Positions 28,726 to 37,353 of a stretch of 64,000 nucleotides of DNA are shown in pieces. Location: contig NZ_LMXN01000001.1 of NCBI RefSeq assembly GCF_001442615.1, positions 1-64,000 of the forward strand. The letters run 5' to 3'. Made by a program: the position numbers and the translations under genes. Within the stretch, counting starts at the first letter, position 1, and every line of letters starts with the position of its first letter. This stretch comes from Algoriphagus resistens (GTDB taxonomy: Bacteria > Bacteroidota > Bacteroidia > Cytophagales > Cyclobacteriaceae). A model generated the notes under the pieces. That model was not told the DNA's origin. It worked only from the letters and a program-made list of their open reading frames with translations, and ran no database searches.

Positions 28726-28740
28726 GACAGCCTGGCTGTC
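28726..28740 (+). promoter_or_regulatory. Perfect palindrome GACAGCC-T-GGCTGTC before lon
   Basis: 15-base palindrome ending 11 bases before the lon ATG, with a partial echo (CTGTCT) right after it. The position suits an operator or a hairpin covering the start codon. Confidence 0.45.
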
Positions 28741-28751
28741 AATCTGTCTAT

Positions 28752-31229
28752 ATGAGCCAATTCGAAAATTCTGTGTTTCAAAACTTAATGGTCGGTGAAT
28801 TTGCCGGGGAGGGTGATCTGATCCAGCTGATTACAGACGAGGAAGATGATGCACAAGGAAAGGAAGTTCTTGAAGAAGAAATCCCTATCCTTTCAGTGAG
28901 AAATACAGTCCTTTTCCCCGGAGTGGTGATACCCATTACCGTGGGAAGGCAACGCTCTATCCGCCTGGTTAAAAAAGCCCAAAAAGGAAATAAATTGATA
29001 GGAGTTTGTGCTCAGATCAATCCAAACATAGATGATCCGGCGTGGGAGGATATCTACCAATTTGGTACAGTTGCCAAGATCATAAAAATGATCGTGCTTC
29101 CTGACGGAAACACCACGATTATTATTCAGGGCAAAAAGCGTTTTAAAATCAGTGAGCAAATCACAGATGACCCGTATTTTATCGCAAAAGCCGAGTATTT
29201 GGAAGAGAATTTCCCGAAGAGTTCCAAGAAGATCCAAGCGCTTGAAGAGTCTTTGAAAGAATCTGCTACACGAATTCTCCTGTTAAACCCTGAGATTCCA
29301 CGCGAAGCGCAGGTAGCTTTGGATAACATCGACAATACGCCTTTTCTTACTCATTTTCTCTCCTCCAATATCAATGCTCCAGTGGAAGCCAAGCAGCGAT
29401 TGTTGGAGATCAATGATGGTGTGGAGCGGGCTACACTTTTGCTTGAATTCATGATGAAGGATATCCAGATGCTGGAACTGAAATCTGAGATTCAGAAAAA
29501 AGTACATACAGATATAGATCAGCAACAACGGGACTATTTCCTTCGCCAGCAGATGAAAGTGCTTCAAACGGAACTCGGTGATGAAGGCCCTGAAAAGGAA
29601 GTTGAGGATCTTGCTGCCCGTGGTGCATTGAAAAAATGGTCTCCGGAAGTCAACAAGCATTTTCAGAAAGAACTCGATAAAATCCTTAGAATTAATCCAT
29701 CTGCGGCAGAGTATCCTATCGCATTGAATTATGCAGAAACCATGGTGGAGCTGCCTTGGAACGAATTTACCCAAGATAATTTTGACCTGAACCATGCCAG
29801 GAAGGTGTTGGATGGAGATCATTTTGGGCTGGAAAAAGTCAAAGAAAGAATTATAGAATATCTGGCGGTTTTGAAGTTAAAGAATGATCTGAAAGGCCCA
29901 ATTCTTTGTCTATATGGCCCTCCGGGTGTGGGTAAAACATCTCTGGGTAAATCTGTAGCGGCAGCATTGGGAAGAAAATATGTCAGAATGTCTCTGGGAG
30001 GTATGCATGACGAAGCTGAGATCCGTGGGCACAGAAAGACCTACGTTGGCGCTATGCCGGGTAAGATCATCCAAAACATGAAAAAAGTGAAAATCTCAAA
30101 TCCGGTTTACGTGCTGGATGAGATAGATAAGCTCTCTTCTGATTTTCGGGGAGATCCCTCTTCGGCATTTTTGGAAGTGCTGGATCCGGAACAAAACAAT
30201 GCGTTCTTGGATAACTACCTAGAGGTGGAATATGACCTGAGCAAGGTGCTCTTCATTGCCACTGCCAATTCACTTGATACAATTCAGCCCGCCTTGCGTG
30301 ACAGAATGGAAATCATCGAGGTGACTGGCTATACCCAAGAGGAAAAGGTGGAAATCGCCAAGCGCCACCTAGTTCCTAAGCAGAGAAAAGAACATGGGTT
30401 GAAAGCCAAGCAGATTACGTTTGATAAAGCTGCGTTGGTGAAATTAATAGAAGACTATACCCGAGAATCCGGCGTCAGAAGCCTGGAGAGAGCAATTGGA
30501 AAAGTGGTAAGAAATATTGCCAAATCCATTGCAATGGAAGAGGAATATAACCCAAAGATCACTGCTTCGGCGGTCAGAAAAATATTGGGTTCTGAGATTT
30601 TCGACAAGGAATCTTATACTGACAATAGTATTGCGGGGGTGGTGACTGGCTTGGCATGGACAAGTGTCGGGGGAGAGATTTTATTCATAGAAACTAGCTT
30701 GAGCAGAGGGAAAGGCAAACTTACGCTTTCCGGACAGCTAGGCGATGTGATGAAAGAATCTGCGATAACTGCCCTGTCGTATCTGAAATCAAAAGCTGAC
30801 AGATTGGGGATTGATCACAGAGTATTTGACCAATATGATCTTCATATCCATGTGCCCGCCGGGGCAGTGCCAAAAGATGGGCCTTCTGCAGGTATCACCA
30901 TGCTTACTGCGATGGCTTCGGTGTTCACTCAGAGAAAGGTGAAAGCAAAGGTGGCTATGACAGGGGAGATTAGTTTGATAGGCAAAGTGATGCCTGTAGG
31001 GGGGATAAAGGAAAAAATCTTAGCCGCAAAACGGGCCGGTATCAAAGAAATTATACTTTGCAGCAAGAACAGGCGGGATATTGAGGAAATCGACGAGCAA
31101 TACATAAAAGGAGTGGAATTTCACTTTGTGAGTAAAGTGGAGGAGGTTTTGGATATCGCTTTGCTAAAAGCTAAAGTGGATAATCCACTGCATTTCAGCC
31201 TCCAGCCCGAAACCGGAAAAGACAACTAA
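28752..31229 (+). CDS. lon: ATP-dependent protease Lon (LonA type)
   Basis: 825 aa. N-terminal LON substrate-binding domain (EEIPILSVRNTVLFPGVVIP onward, about 40-240), AAA+ module with [13 protein letters not shown] and Walker B VYVLDEIDKL, and a C-terminal protease domain with the Ser712-Lys755 dyad (PKDGPSAG and GGIKEK). Lon removes misfolded and short-lived regulatory proteins in the cytosol. The leader carries an unusual stack of control elements (inverted repeat with sigma-54-like boxes, hairpin with U-tract, palindrome), suggesting stress control. It is separated from rseP by about 300 bases and so is probably its own unit. Confidence 0.98.
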   Translation: MSQFENSVFQNLMVGEFAGEGDLIQLITDEEDDAQGKEVLEEEIPILSVRNTVLFPGVVIPITVGRQRSIRLVKKAQKGNKLIGVCAQINPNIDDPAWEDIYQFGTVAKIIKMIVLPDGNTTIIIQGKKRFKISEQITDDPYFIAKAEYLEENFPKSSKKIQALEESLKESATRILLLNPEIPREAQVALDNIDNTPFLTHFLSSNINAPVEAKQRLLEINDGVERATLLLEFMMKDIQMLELKSEIQKKVHTDIDQQQRDYFLRQQMKVLQTELGDEGPEKEVEDLAARGALKKWSPEVNKHFQKELDKILRINPSAAEYPIALNYAETMVELPWNEFTQDNFDLNHARKVLDGDHFGLEKVKERIIEYLAVLKLKNDLKGPILCLYGPPGVGKTSLGKSVAAALGRKYVRMSLGGMHDEAEIRGHRKTYVGAMPGKIIQNMKKVKISNPVYVLDEIDKLSSDFRGDPSSAFLEVLDPEQNNAFLDNYLEVEYDLSKVLFIATANSLDTIQPALRDRMEIIEVTGYTQEEKVEIAKRHLVPKQRKEHGLKAKQITFDKAALVKLIEDYTRESGVRSLERAIGKVVRNIAKSIAMEEEYNPKITASAVRKILGSEIFDKESYTDNSIAGVVTGLAWTSVGGEILFIETSLSRGKGKLTLSGQLGDVMKESAITALSYLKSKADRLGIDHRVFDQYDLHIHVPAGAVPKDGPSAGITMLTAMASVFTQRKVKAKVAMTGEISLIGKVMPVGGIKEKILAAKRAGIKEIILCSKNRRDIEEIDEQYIKGVEFHFVSKVEEVLDIALLKAKVDNPLHFSLQPETGKDN

Positions 31230-31239
31230 AAGGAATATT

Positions 31240-31266
31240 AAAGCTTTCAGACTAGAGGCTTTTTCC
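31240..31266 (+). terminator. Weak terminator candidate after lon
   Basis: Short stem AAAGC/GCTTT (31240-31244 with the complement ending near 31262) with a long loop and a T-run. Only the short stem supports it. Confidence 0.3.
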
Positions 31267-31339
31267 TTCAACTATAATACCTATTAAAGCTCAGGTCGCA
31301 ACTAACCACATCGATCTGAGCACATTTTAACCTAACATC

Positions 31340-32737
31340 ATGGAAAAAATACTTTCACTTACTCCTAGACAGATCGTCGCCGAGTTGGACAAATATATAA
31401 TCGGACAAAACGACGCGAAACGCAACGTCGCTATTGCACTGAGAAATAGAATCCGTCGCTTGATGGTGAAGACAGCTATTCAAAAGGATATTGTACCGAA
31501 TAATATTTTGATGATCGGATCTACCGGGGTAGGGAAGACTGAGATAGCCAGGCGATTGGCAAAAGTAGCCCATGCACCATTCACTAAGGTGGAGGCTTCC
31601 AAATTTACAGAGGTAGGCTATGTAGGTAGGGATGTGGAGAGCATGGTAAGAGATCTTGTAGAGCAGTCAGTGGCATTGGTAAGAGAGCAGAAAAATGAAG
31701 CGGTAAAGGCTAAAGCAGCCGAATCTGTGGAAGAAATTATTCTTGATATTTTGATTCCTCCCGTCAAAAATACTGGATTTACTCGCGCGATTCCTGTTGA
31801 TACAGATGAGAATGAAGAGCCAAGCAGTGATGCAGAGTTGAATGAGAGAACGCGTGAGCGATTCAGGGAGAAGCTTCGTGATGGGGAATTGGACGATCGA
31901 AAAGTTGAAATCAACGTGAAAGCAGGTTCTCCTATGGGAGTAGGCATGATCGGGAACGGGATGATGGATGATGCAAGTATGGCAGGTCTTCAGGATATGA
32001 TTTCCAACATGATGCCCAAAAAAGTCAAAAAGCGTAAAGTAAGTATTTCTGAGGCAAGGAAAATATTGCTTGAGGAGGAGATGTCCAAGCTGGTTGACTT
32101 TGAGGAAGTGAAGGAAGAGGCGATAAGACTTGCCGAAAATAATGGAATCATCTTCATAGATGAGATAGATAAGATCGCCTCTAAATCAGGTAAAAATGGA
32201 GGAGGGCCTGATGTGAGCAGGGAAGGTGTGCAGCGGGATCTGCTTCCGATTGTGGAAGGGTCAGCAGTCAATACCAAATATGGTGTGATTAACACCGATC
32301 ATGTGTTGTTCATAGCGGCAGGTGCTTTTCATGTGGCCAAACCATCGGATTTGATCCCTGAGCTACAGGGTAGATTTCCAATCCGGGTGGAGCTTCAGAG
32401 CTTGACGCAAGAGGATTTTTCACGGATTCTGCGAGAACCAAAAAATGCGCTTACCAAGCAGTATCAAGCCCTATTTGAGTCAGAGGAAGTTTATCTTGAA
32501 TTCAATGATGAATCTATTGAGGAGATTGCCAGACTGGCATTTCTGATAAATCAGGAAGTGGAAAATATTGGGGCAAGAAGGCTTCATACAGTGATGAGTC
32601 ACTTGCTCAACGATTTCCTGTTTGATGTGCCGGATACCATTACAGCCAATTCCAAGATCATGGTTACCAAAGAAATGGTGCAGGACAGGCTGAGCTCCCT
32701 TGTTCAAAACAGAGATTTATCGCAGTATATTCTGTAA
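31340..32737 (+). CDS. hslU: HslU (ClpY), ATPase of the HslUV protease
   Basis: 465 aa. LTPRQIVAELDKYIIGQNDA at the start, Walker A GSTGVGKT at 60-67, the pore-loop region EVGYVGRDVESMVRDL, an I-domain insertion (about 135-245), Walker B GIIFIDEIDKIA, and the HslU C-terminus ending in SQYIL-type residues that dock onto HslV. It unfolds proteins for the HslV peptidase. hslV usually lies next to hslU; it is not in this window and must be elsewhere if present. An SDR gene follows 23 bases downstream. Confidence 0.97.
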   Translation: MEKILSLTPRQIVAELDKYIIGQNDAKRNVAIALRNRIRRLMVKTAIQKDIVPNNILMIGSTGVGKTEIARRLAKVAHAPFTKVEASKFTEVGYVGRDVESMVRDLVEQSVALVREQKNEAVKAKAAESVEEIILDILIPPVKNTGFTRAIPVDTDENEEPSSDAELNERTRERFREKLRDGELDDRKVEINVKAGSPMGVGMIGNGMMDDASMAGLQDMISNMMPKKVKKRKVSISEARKILLEEEMSKLVDFEEVKEEAIRLAENNGIIFIDEIDKIASKSGKNGGGPDVSREGVQRDLLPIVEGSAVNTKYGVINTDHVLFIAAGAFHVAKPSDLIPELQGRFPIRVELQSLTQEDFSRILREPKNALTKQYQALFESEEVYLEFNDESIEEIARLAFLINQEVENIGARRLHTVMSHLLNDFLFDVPDTITANSKIMVTKEMVQDRLSSLVQNRDLSQYIL

Positions 32738-32760
32738 ATTAGGTCTGAATATATATCCTT

Positions 32761-33495
32761 ATGCAGAACTCACTTCTAATACTTACAGGGCATAGTAAAG
32801 GTCTGGGAAGAGCTATTTTGGATGCTTACCTTCAGAAGGATGAGTTTGAAATTATTGGGATTTCCAGAACCAAACTTGGATTGAACACCCCCAATCTCAC
32901 TGAAATCAGCATGGATTTCAGTGAGATTGGGGTCATGGAAGATGCATTTACAAGACTTTTCCCCCTTGGGGATTTTAAGCAGATTATTCTAATTAACAAT
33001 GCTGGATGGATAGGAGAAGTCAAATCGGTGGGAAATCTTCAAGTGAAGGATTTGAGTTCTCAGATCAGCATCAATTTATTGGCACCAATGTGTCTGACAA
33101 ATGCTTTTGTGGCAGCTTTTAGGAATACAAAGGCGAGAAAGACCATTTGCAATATCAGCTCTGGGGCAGCTTCCAAACCTGTAGAAGGCTGGGGTGGATA
33201 TTGTAGTACCAAAGCAGGGTTGGAGATGTTTACAAAAGTTGCTGCCAAAGAAAGTAAGGATCCTAAGTTAAGATATTTCAGTGTTGCTCCCGGTGTAGTA
33301 GATACACAGATGCAGGATGAAATAAGACAAGCGGATAGTCAGGATTTTCCTCAAATCGAGCGGTTCAAAAATTACAAGAAAAATGGTAATTTATCCTCGC
33401 CAGAGTCGGTGGCAGCTAAGATCGTTTACCTATTGGAAAATCAAGATCGATTCCAAGACGTAATTCAGGATGTGAGAAATTTCGATTTGCCTTGA
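32761..33495 (+). CDS. Short-chain dehydrogenase/reductase (SDR)
   Basis: 244 aa, classical SDR fold. Cofactor loop TGHSKGLG near residues 9-16, INNAGWIG, catalytic Ser in ICNISSGAAS and Tyr/Lys in GYCSTKAG; the C-terminus has the SVAPGVVDTQMQDEIR block. The pattern is nearest the benzil/sepiapterin reductase-like subgroup; the substrate is unknown. It is 23 bases after hslU and may be in the same transcript. A perfect 19-bp inverted repeat (32889-32932) lies inside its coding sequence, encoding roughly NLTEISMDFSEIG. Confidence 0.88.
   Translation: MQNSLLILTGHSKGLGRAILDAYLQKDEFEIIGISRTKLGLNTPNLTEISMDFSEIGVMEDAFTRLFPLGDFKQIILINNAGWIGEVKSVGNLQVKDLSSQISINLLAPMCLTNAFVAAFRNTKARKTICNISSGAASKPVEGWGGYCSTKAGLEMFTKVAAKESKDPKLRYFSVAPGVVDTQMQDEIRQADSQDFPQIERFKNYKKNGNLSSPESVAAKIVYLLENQDRFQDVIQDVRNFDLP
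32889..32932. repeat. Perfect 19-bp inverted repeat inside the SDR gene
   Basis: Arms 32889-32907 and 32914-32932 are exact reverse complements with the six-base spacer AGCATG. In RNA this would be a very stable hairpin in the middle of a coding region. Nothing similar was seen in other genes of the window. Confidence 0.95.
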
Positions 33496-33641
33496 TCATG
33501 CTTTAACTGAAGAAAGAGTAGAGTTAGGTGCAGAAAGCGTAGCATTAAGAAACGCTAAGTGCTTTCAAAAAAATCATCCTAGTCCAATTTTGTTTACTGG
33601 GGCTGTGTACTGAAAACTGTGACTAGCTTTTCCAATCAAAA

Positions 33642-34127
33642 TCATTTCTTAGGGTAATCAATAAACCAGGTTCTGGAATTTTCTGGCCGAACCTGAAGCC
33701 AATGTTCTGTATCAGAATTCCACCCATAGTGCCCCGCGGTGGGAAGATTATCCAAATTACCTCCAAAAAAATCTATAAAGTCATTCATTCCGGGATTGTG
33801 ACCTACTACAAAGATCAATTCATTGGAATCATTTTGTCTCTGGATACATTTCAAAATCATAGCAGAAGACGCGTGATATAAACTTTTCTCGTAAGTTATT
33901 TTCGATTGGGGGATGTGGAGCACCTCGGCGAGTATTTTGGCAGTTTGAGATGCTCTGGTAGCCGTAGAACTTACTATAAGATCTGGGAGTATTCCTTTTT
34001 CTTTTAATCGGAACCCCATTTCGGGCACATCATTCAAACCACGATCAGCCAAAGGTCTGTCGTGATCGTCCAGATTAGGGTTGTTCCAAGCTGATTTTCC
34101 GTGTCTGACCAAAATTATTTTCTTCAT
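33642..34127 (-). CDS. sixA: SixA-type histidine phosphatase
   Basis: 161 aa, phosphoglycerate-mutase-like fold. Catalytic LVRHGKSAW near residues 6-14 (His9), then RPLADRGLNDVPEMG, SSTATRASQTAKIL with the conserved Arg, and VVGHNPGMNDFIDFF holding the second His. SixA removes phosphate from phosphohistidine, in E. coli on phosphotransferase or phosphorelay proteins; the target here is unknown. Single gene, divergent from the cold shock gene. Confidence 0.88.
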   Translation of the reverse strand: MKKIILVRHGKSAWNNPNLDDHDRPLADRGLNDVPEMGFRLKEKGILPDLIVSSTATRASQTAKILAEVLHIPQSKITYEKSLYHASSAMILKCIQRQNDSNELIFVVGHNPGMNDFIDFFGGNLDNLPTAGHYGWNSDTEHWLQVRPENSRTWFIDYPKK

Positions 34128-34150
34128 TTCTTGAAAATAAGAATGATTAT

Positions 34151-34181
34151 TTTGTTTTTTTTAATCGAATATTTACTTTTA
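34151..34181 (+). promoter_or_regulatory. Candidate promoter of the cold shock gene
   Basis: TTTG (34151-34154), 19 bases, TACTTTTA (34174-34181), which differs from TAnnTTTG only at the last base. The leader would be about 28 bases, without the long 5' region of E. coli cspA. Confidence 0.5.
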
Positions 34182-34215
34182 GCGCTCTTTCAATTCCAAT
34201 TTATCACAATTTATT

Positions 34216-34407
34216 ATGTTTACCGGAACAGTAAAATTTTACAATGAAGCCAAAGGGTTTGGATTTATCGTTGACGATGAATCTCAAAGCGAAGTATTCG
34301 TACACGCAACCGGTTTGGTGGATCAAGTCGCACAGAATGACAAAGTGACTTATGACATCAAGGATGGCAAAAAAGGACCAAATGCAGTCAATGTCAAAAG
34401 AGCTTAA
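34216..34407 (+). CDS. Cold shock domain protein (CspA family)
   Basis: 63-aa single cold shock domain with RNP1 KGFGFI and RNP2 VFVHATG on an OB-fold (MFTGTVKFYNEAKGFGFIVD start, GPNAVNVKRA end). It binds single-stranded RNA/DNA and melts RNA structure. Slightly shorter than E. coli CspA (70 aa). Its terminator hairpin overlaps the 3' codons of the convergent mscS gene. Confidence 0.95.
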   Translation: MFTGTVKFYNEAKGFGFIVDDESQSEVFVHATGLVDQVAQNDKVTYDIKDGKKGPNAVNVKRA

Positions 34408-34432
34408 TAGAGATCTTTTTTGTTAGCGAGAA

Positions 34433-37006
34433 TCAATCCTCTGAAGATTTGCCTTCAGAGGATTTTTTATCTTTGGCGTAATCCTCTAACTTGGAATCCG
34501 GTTCCATAGGGCTTATGTCTTCACCTGGTCTGGATATTTTTTCTTGCCAGTTTGAAGGAACACTTTTCAAATAAAGATCCCGCTTTGGGAAAGGGATTTC
34601 AATATTGTTCTCGGCAAATTTTTCAAATATGGCGTTCATGACTTCTGCGCGGACATCCACCCAGATGTCCATGCTTTCCACCCAGAAAAGCACACGAAAA
34701 TCCACAGAACTATCGTTGAAAGTTTGCATATAGACACGTGGGGAAGGAGCTTTCAGTATACGTTCCCCTTTCAACACCTCCTCCAAGACTGACTTTACCA
34801 GTTTCATATCAGATCCATATCCTACTCCAATAATCAGCTCTATTCTTCGTTTTTTATCGGAAAGCGTCCAGTTAATCAAGCTTTGGGATAGCAAGTCACC
34901 ATTCGGGACTACAATTTCGGATCCATCATATGCCTGGATTTTACTGGCACGGATTCCTACATCTTTAACTGTACCTGCATTCATTCCGACTTGAATTTCA
35001 TCTCCGATCTGGATGGGGCGTTCGAATGCAAGAATTATTCCTGATACCAGGTTGTTGATAATTGTTTGCAACCCAAAACCTATACCTACCGATAAGGCTC
35101 CCAACACGATAGCAATTTTGTCAAAGGGTATCTTAGCAGCAGTCATACCTATAAAGAAACCGATAATCAGGACAGCAAGGCGGATGAGAAGCACGGAGCT
35201 TCCTAATCGTTGTTTTCTGGAAGTTGCTGTTTTTTGATCTTTGACAGAAGCAAAGTAGGCAATGTTATTTGCAAGGAATGTGGAGACATACAGGATAATA
35301 ACGAACAGAAATATGCTGCCGAATTGAAAAACGGTAGCACCAAGCGTACGGTCTGCAAGTAAGAATTCTGAGATCCAAGTATAAGCGTCGTCGAAAAAAC
35401 CTAAGTGCCAGATCACACCATAAACCCAAACGGTGGTAGCAAAAACGTAAAGTATTCCCTTCATACGTTTCTGTAAATCCTGAAAGTCAAAATAGGAAGT
35501 GAACACATCGCTCTCTTTTTTGCTGTGTTCTATAAATAAATAGATGGCTTCTAGAAATACGTTGACAAAAAGGAACAGCCCTATACCTCGATAAAATAAG
35601 ATAATCCCTGTGACTGAATAGGTTTTAGAAAGATTGAACCGCCCAAATACATTGGTTAAAAATGCAAATCCTTCTATTGCAATAAGGAATATAGCGAGGT
35701 ATTTCAAGAAAGTATGATGCTTGTCTTTGCCTGATACCGCGTGCTTTAAAACTAAAATCCCCATTCCTACAAATAATAGGGAAGAAAGAAGTATATACCA
35801 TCTCTCCTGATACACTACTTTCCAGTTTAAGCTGCTTACTGCCACTAAGAGGTAAGGGGCGAGAAAGGCAAACCAGATCTTATTGAGGTATTGACCAAAC
35901 TGGTCTTTGATGAGAAAGCTGGATGCTATCACCATAGAAAGTGAAAGAATGGAAATAAAAACCAAGGGTGGTTTGGTGAAGATCAGCAGAAAAATGGGGA
36001 GAAGAATTAATAAAGTGGAGGAGAAAGTATGCTTTTTGAAATAGTTTACGCGGTCAAGAATAAGAGAGGCAAATTCCTTCTCGCGGCCAATTTCCCTGAT
36101 CGTTGATCTAATCTTTAAATAGACAAGAATCAGTATAATGCCACAAAACAAAAAAGTATAACGCGTCCGCTCTACATATACTTTCATAAAAGCGGCATTG
36201 CCTTCCAGTGAATCTTTGACTACCGTCAGAAGGTTTGTTGTTTTTGAATAAGTTATTGCCTCCCAAGGGTAATTAATCTCCTTTGTCCAATATTGTCTGT
36301 CGAGTCTCTTTTTGTTTTGGTTTAGGAATTGTTTCAGAGCCATAAAAACCATGGTGTTTTCAGAAACTCTTGACTGAAATCTTGCTGTAAGAATCTCTTG
36401 TTCCACATAAATGCTGTCTACCGTTCTTAAAGATTCCTTTAGCATTTTGAGCTCGCTGTTGATGGCAGGCACCAAGGTGCTGTCACGGAGAGTCATCACA
36501 AAGAGCGAGTCTGATTTTATCTTGCCTAACCTGGTTCCTATGTCCGATAGCTTGTCCACCCTTTCTTGGATTTTCTTTTGGTATGCCTTATTCAGATTCT
36601 CATAAGTGGACACCAGATTCTCCATTCCTATCAAATAGCGGTGGTTAAGAGATTCCGAATCTGCTTCAGTTTTGGCTTTAATTCTTTTGGCTGACAGATT
36701 GATCTTTGGTAAATTTTCAGCCATTTCCGTTGTGTCCAAATACTCAGAAAGCTCAATGTTTAATTCGCTCAGATCGAATGCATAGCGCTGGGCTTTGTTT
36801 ATGACCTGGGTAAGTATGGCCCCTGCTGATTTTTTGTTGCTGGTTGGGAGATTTGCTGAATCGGCAAATGTAAAAAGCGTATCTATTGCTTCAATTGAAG
36901 TAGTGGGATTTTCCTTGGCGCTATTAGGAGTGTCGCTATTCTCTTGTGCCAGCGTACTGAAGGAAAAAGAGAGGACGAGTATTGAGAAAATTAAAAAGCG
37001 CTTCAT
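34433..37006 (-). CDS. Large MscS-family mechanosensitive channel
   Basis: 857 aa from the ATG at 37006, chosen because a signal peptide follows at once (MKRFLIFSILVLSFSFSTLAQ); a longer frame from 37165 adds 53 residues with no signal character. An N-terminal periplasmic helical region (about 25-280, many Lys/Glu/Leu), about ten membrane segments (about 285-640), and the MscS core: pore helix GALSVGIGFGLQTIINNLVSG, then AFERPIQIGDEIQVG and GTVKDVGIRASKIQAYDGSE, IVVPNGDLLSQSLINW, and a cytosolic domain ending in a charged tail. The layout resembles MscK/YbdG-like large channels. It releases solutes on osmotic downshock. Confidence 0.92.
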   Translation of the reverse strand: MKRFLIFSILVLSFSFSTLAQENSDTPNSAKENPTTSIEAIDTLFTFADSANLPTSNKKSAGAILTQVINKAQRYAFDLSELNIELSEYLDTTEMAENLPKINLSAKRIKAKTEADSESLNHRYLIGMENLVSTYENLNKAYQKKIQERVDKLSDIGTRLGKIKSDSLFVMTLRDSTLVPAINSELKMLKESLRTVDSIYVEQEILTARFQSRVSENTMVFMALKQFLNQNKKRLDRQYWTKEINYPWEAITYSKTTNLLTVVKDSLEGNAAFMKVYVERTRYTFLFCGIILILVYLKIRSTIREIGREKEFASLILDRVNYFKKHTFSSTLLILLPIFLLIFTKPPLVFISILSLSMVIASSFLIKDQFGQYLNKIWFAFLAPYLLVAVSSLNWKVVYQERWYILLSSLLFVGMGILVLKHAVSGKDKHHTFLKYLAIFLIAIEGFAFLTNVFGRFNLSKTYSVTGIILFYRGIGLFLFVNVFLEAIYLFIEHSKKESDVFTSYFDFQDLQKRMKGILYVFATTVWVYGVIWHLGFFDDAYTWISEFLLADRTLGATVFQFGSIFLFVIILYVSTFLANNIAYFASVKDQKTATSRKQRLGSSVLLIRLAVLIIGFFIGMTAAKIPFDKIAIVLGALSVGIGFGLQTIINNLVSGIILAFERPIQIGDEIQVGMNAGTVKDVGIRASKIQAYDGSEIVVPNGDLLSQSLINWTLSDKKRRIELIIGVGYGSDMKLVKSVLEEVLKGERILKAPSPRVYMQTFNDSSVDFRVLFWVESMDIWVDVRAEVMNAIFEKFAENNIEIPFPKRDLYLKSVPSNWQEKISRPGEDISPMEPDSKLEDYAKDKKSSEGKSSED
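34435..34468 (+). terminator. Cold shock gene terminator lying inside the mscS 3' end
   Basis: Perfect 12-bp stem AATCCTCTGAAG/CTTCAGAGGATT (34435-34446 with 34453-34464), six-base loop, then a T-run. The same bases encode, on the other strand, the last residues (SSEGKSSED) of the MscS protein. Confidence 0.85.
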
Positions 37007-37353
37007 ACAAAACATATTTGGCTTTAATATAATTAAAATAGATCTAAATGAGCAGGTAGTGCTTACCAAGCTGCATAAGTTAAAATAGTTCATCCGCCCG
37101 GTGACGGATTTCGTACAAGAATATATACATGTTCTTGCCGAAAATCTTAAAGTATGGGAAAACACTTGGTACTTGACTTGCTATTCGAACAATTTGCTGA
37201 CAAATGTCTTTTAACTTTAATTTATTGATCTAAATACTCCTAAAAAGCGGTTAATTCATGTTAATTTGGCTGACTAGCGCCTTTTTCAGGTGTAATATTT
37301 GGATCTATTTTGTCATCACTCTGTTAAATACTTAAAAATAAACCTTAAGAAAT
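37007..37353. other. Divergent spacer between mscS and the second Deg protease gene
   Basis: 347 bases, no ORF after the mscS start is moved to 37006. AATATTTG at 37294-37301 is a near match to a -7 box for the protease gene, without a well-spaced -33 partner. A short palindrome GACA-AA-TGTC occurs near 37180-37200. Confidence 0.4.

Noticed and set aside
33533..33566. GAAAGC/GCTTTC hairpin after the SDR gene as a terminator
   Set aside because: The A-run is on the wrong side for the plus strand and precedes the hairpin on the minus strand, so it does not fit a terminator.
34433..37165. Longer MscS start at 37165
   Set aside because: The extra 53 residues lack signal character; a clear signal peptide begins at 37006.
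37180..37200. GACA-AA-TGTC palindrome as a Deg-protease operator
   Set aside because: Only 4-bp arms; too short to support.
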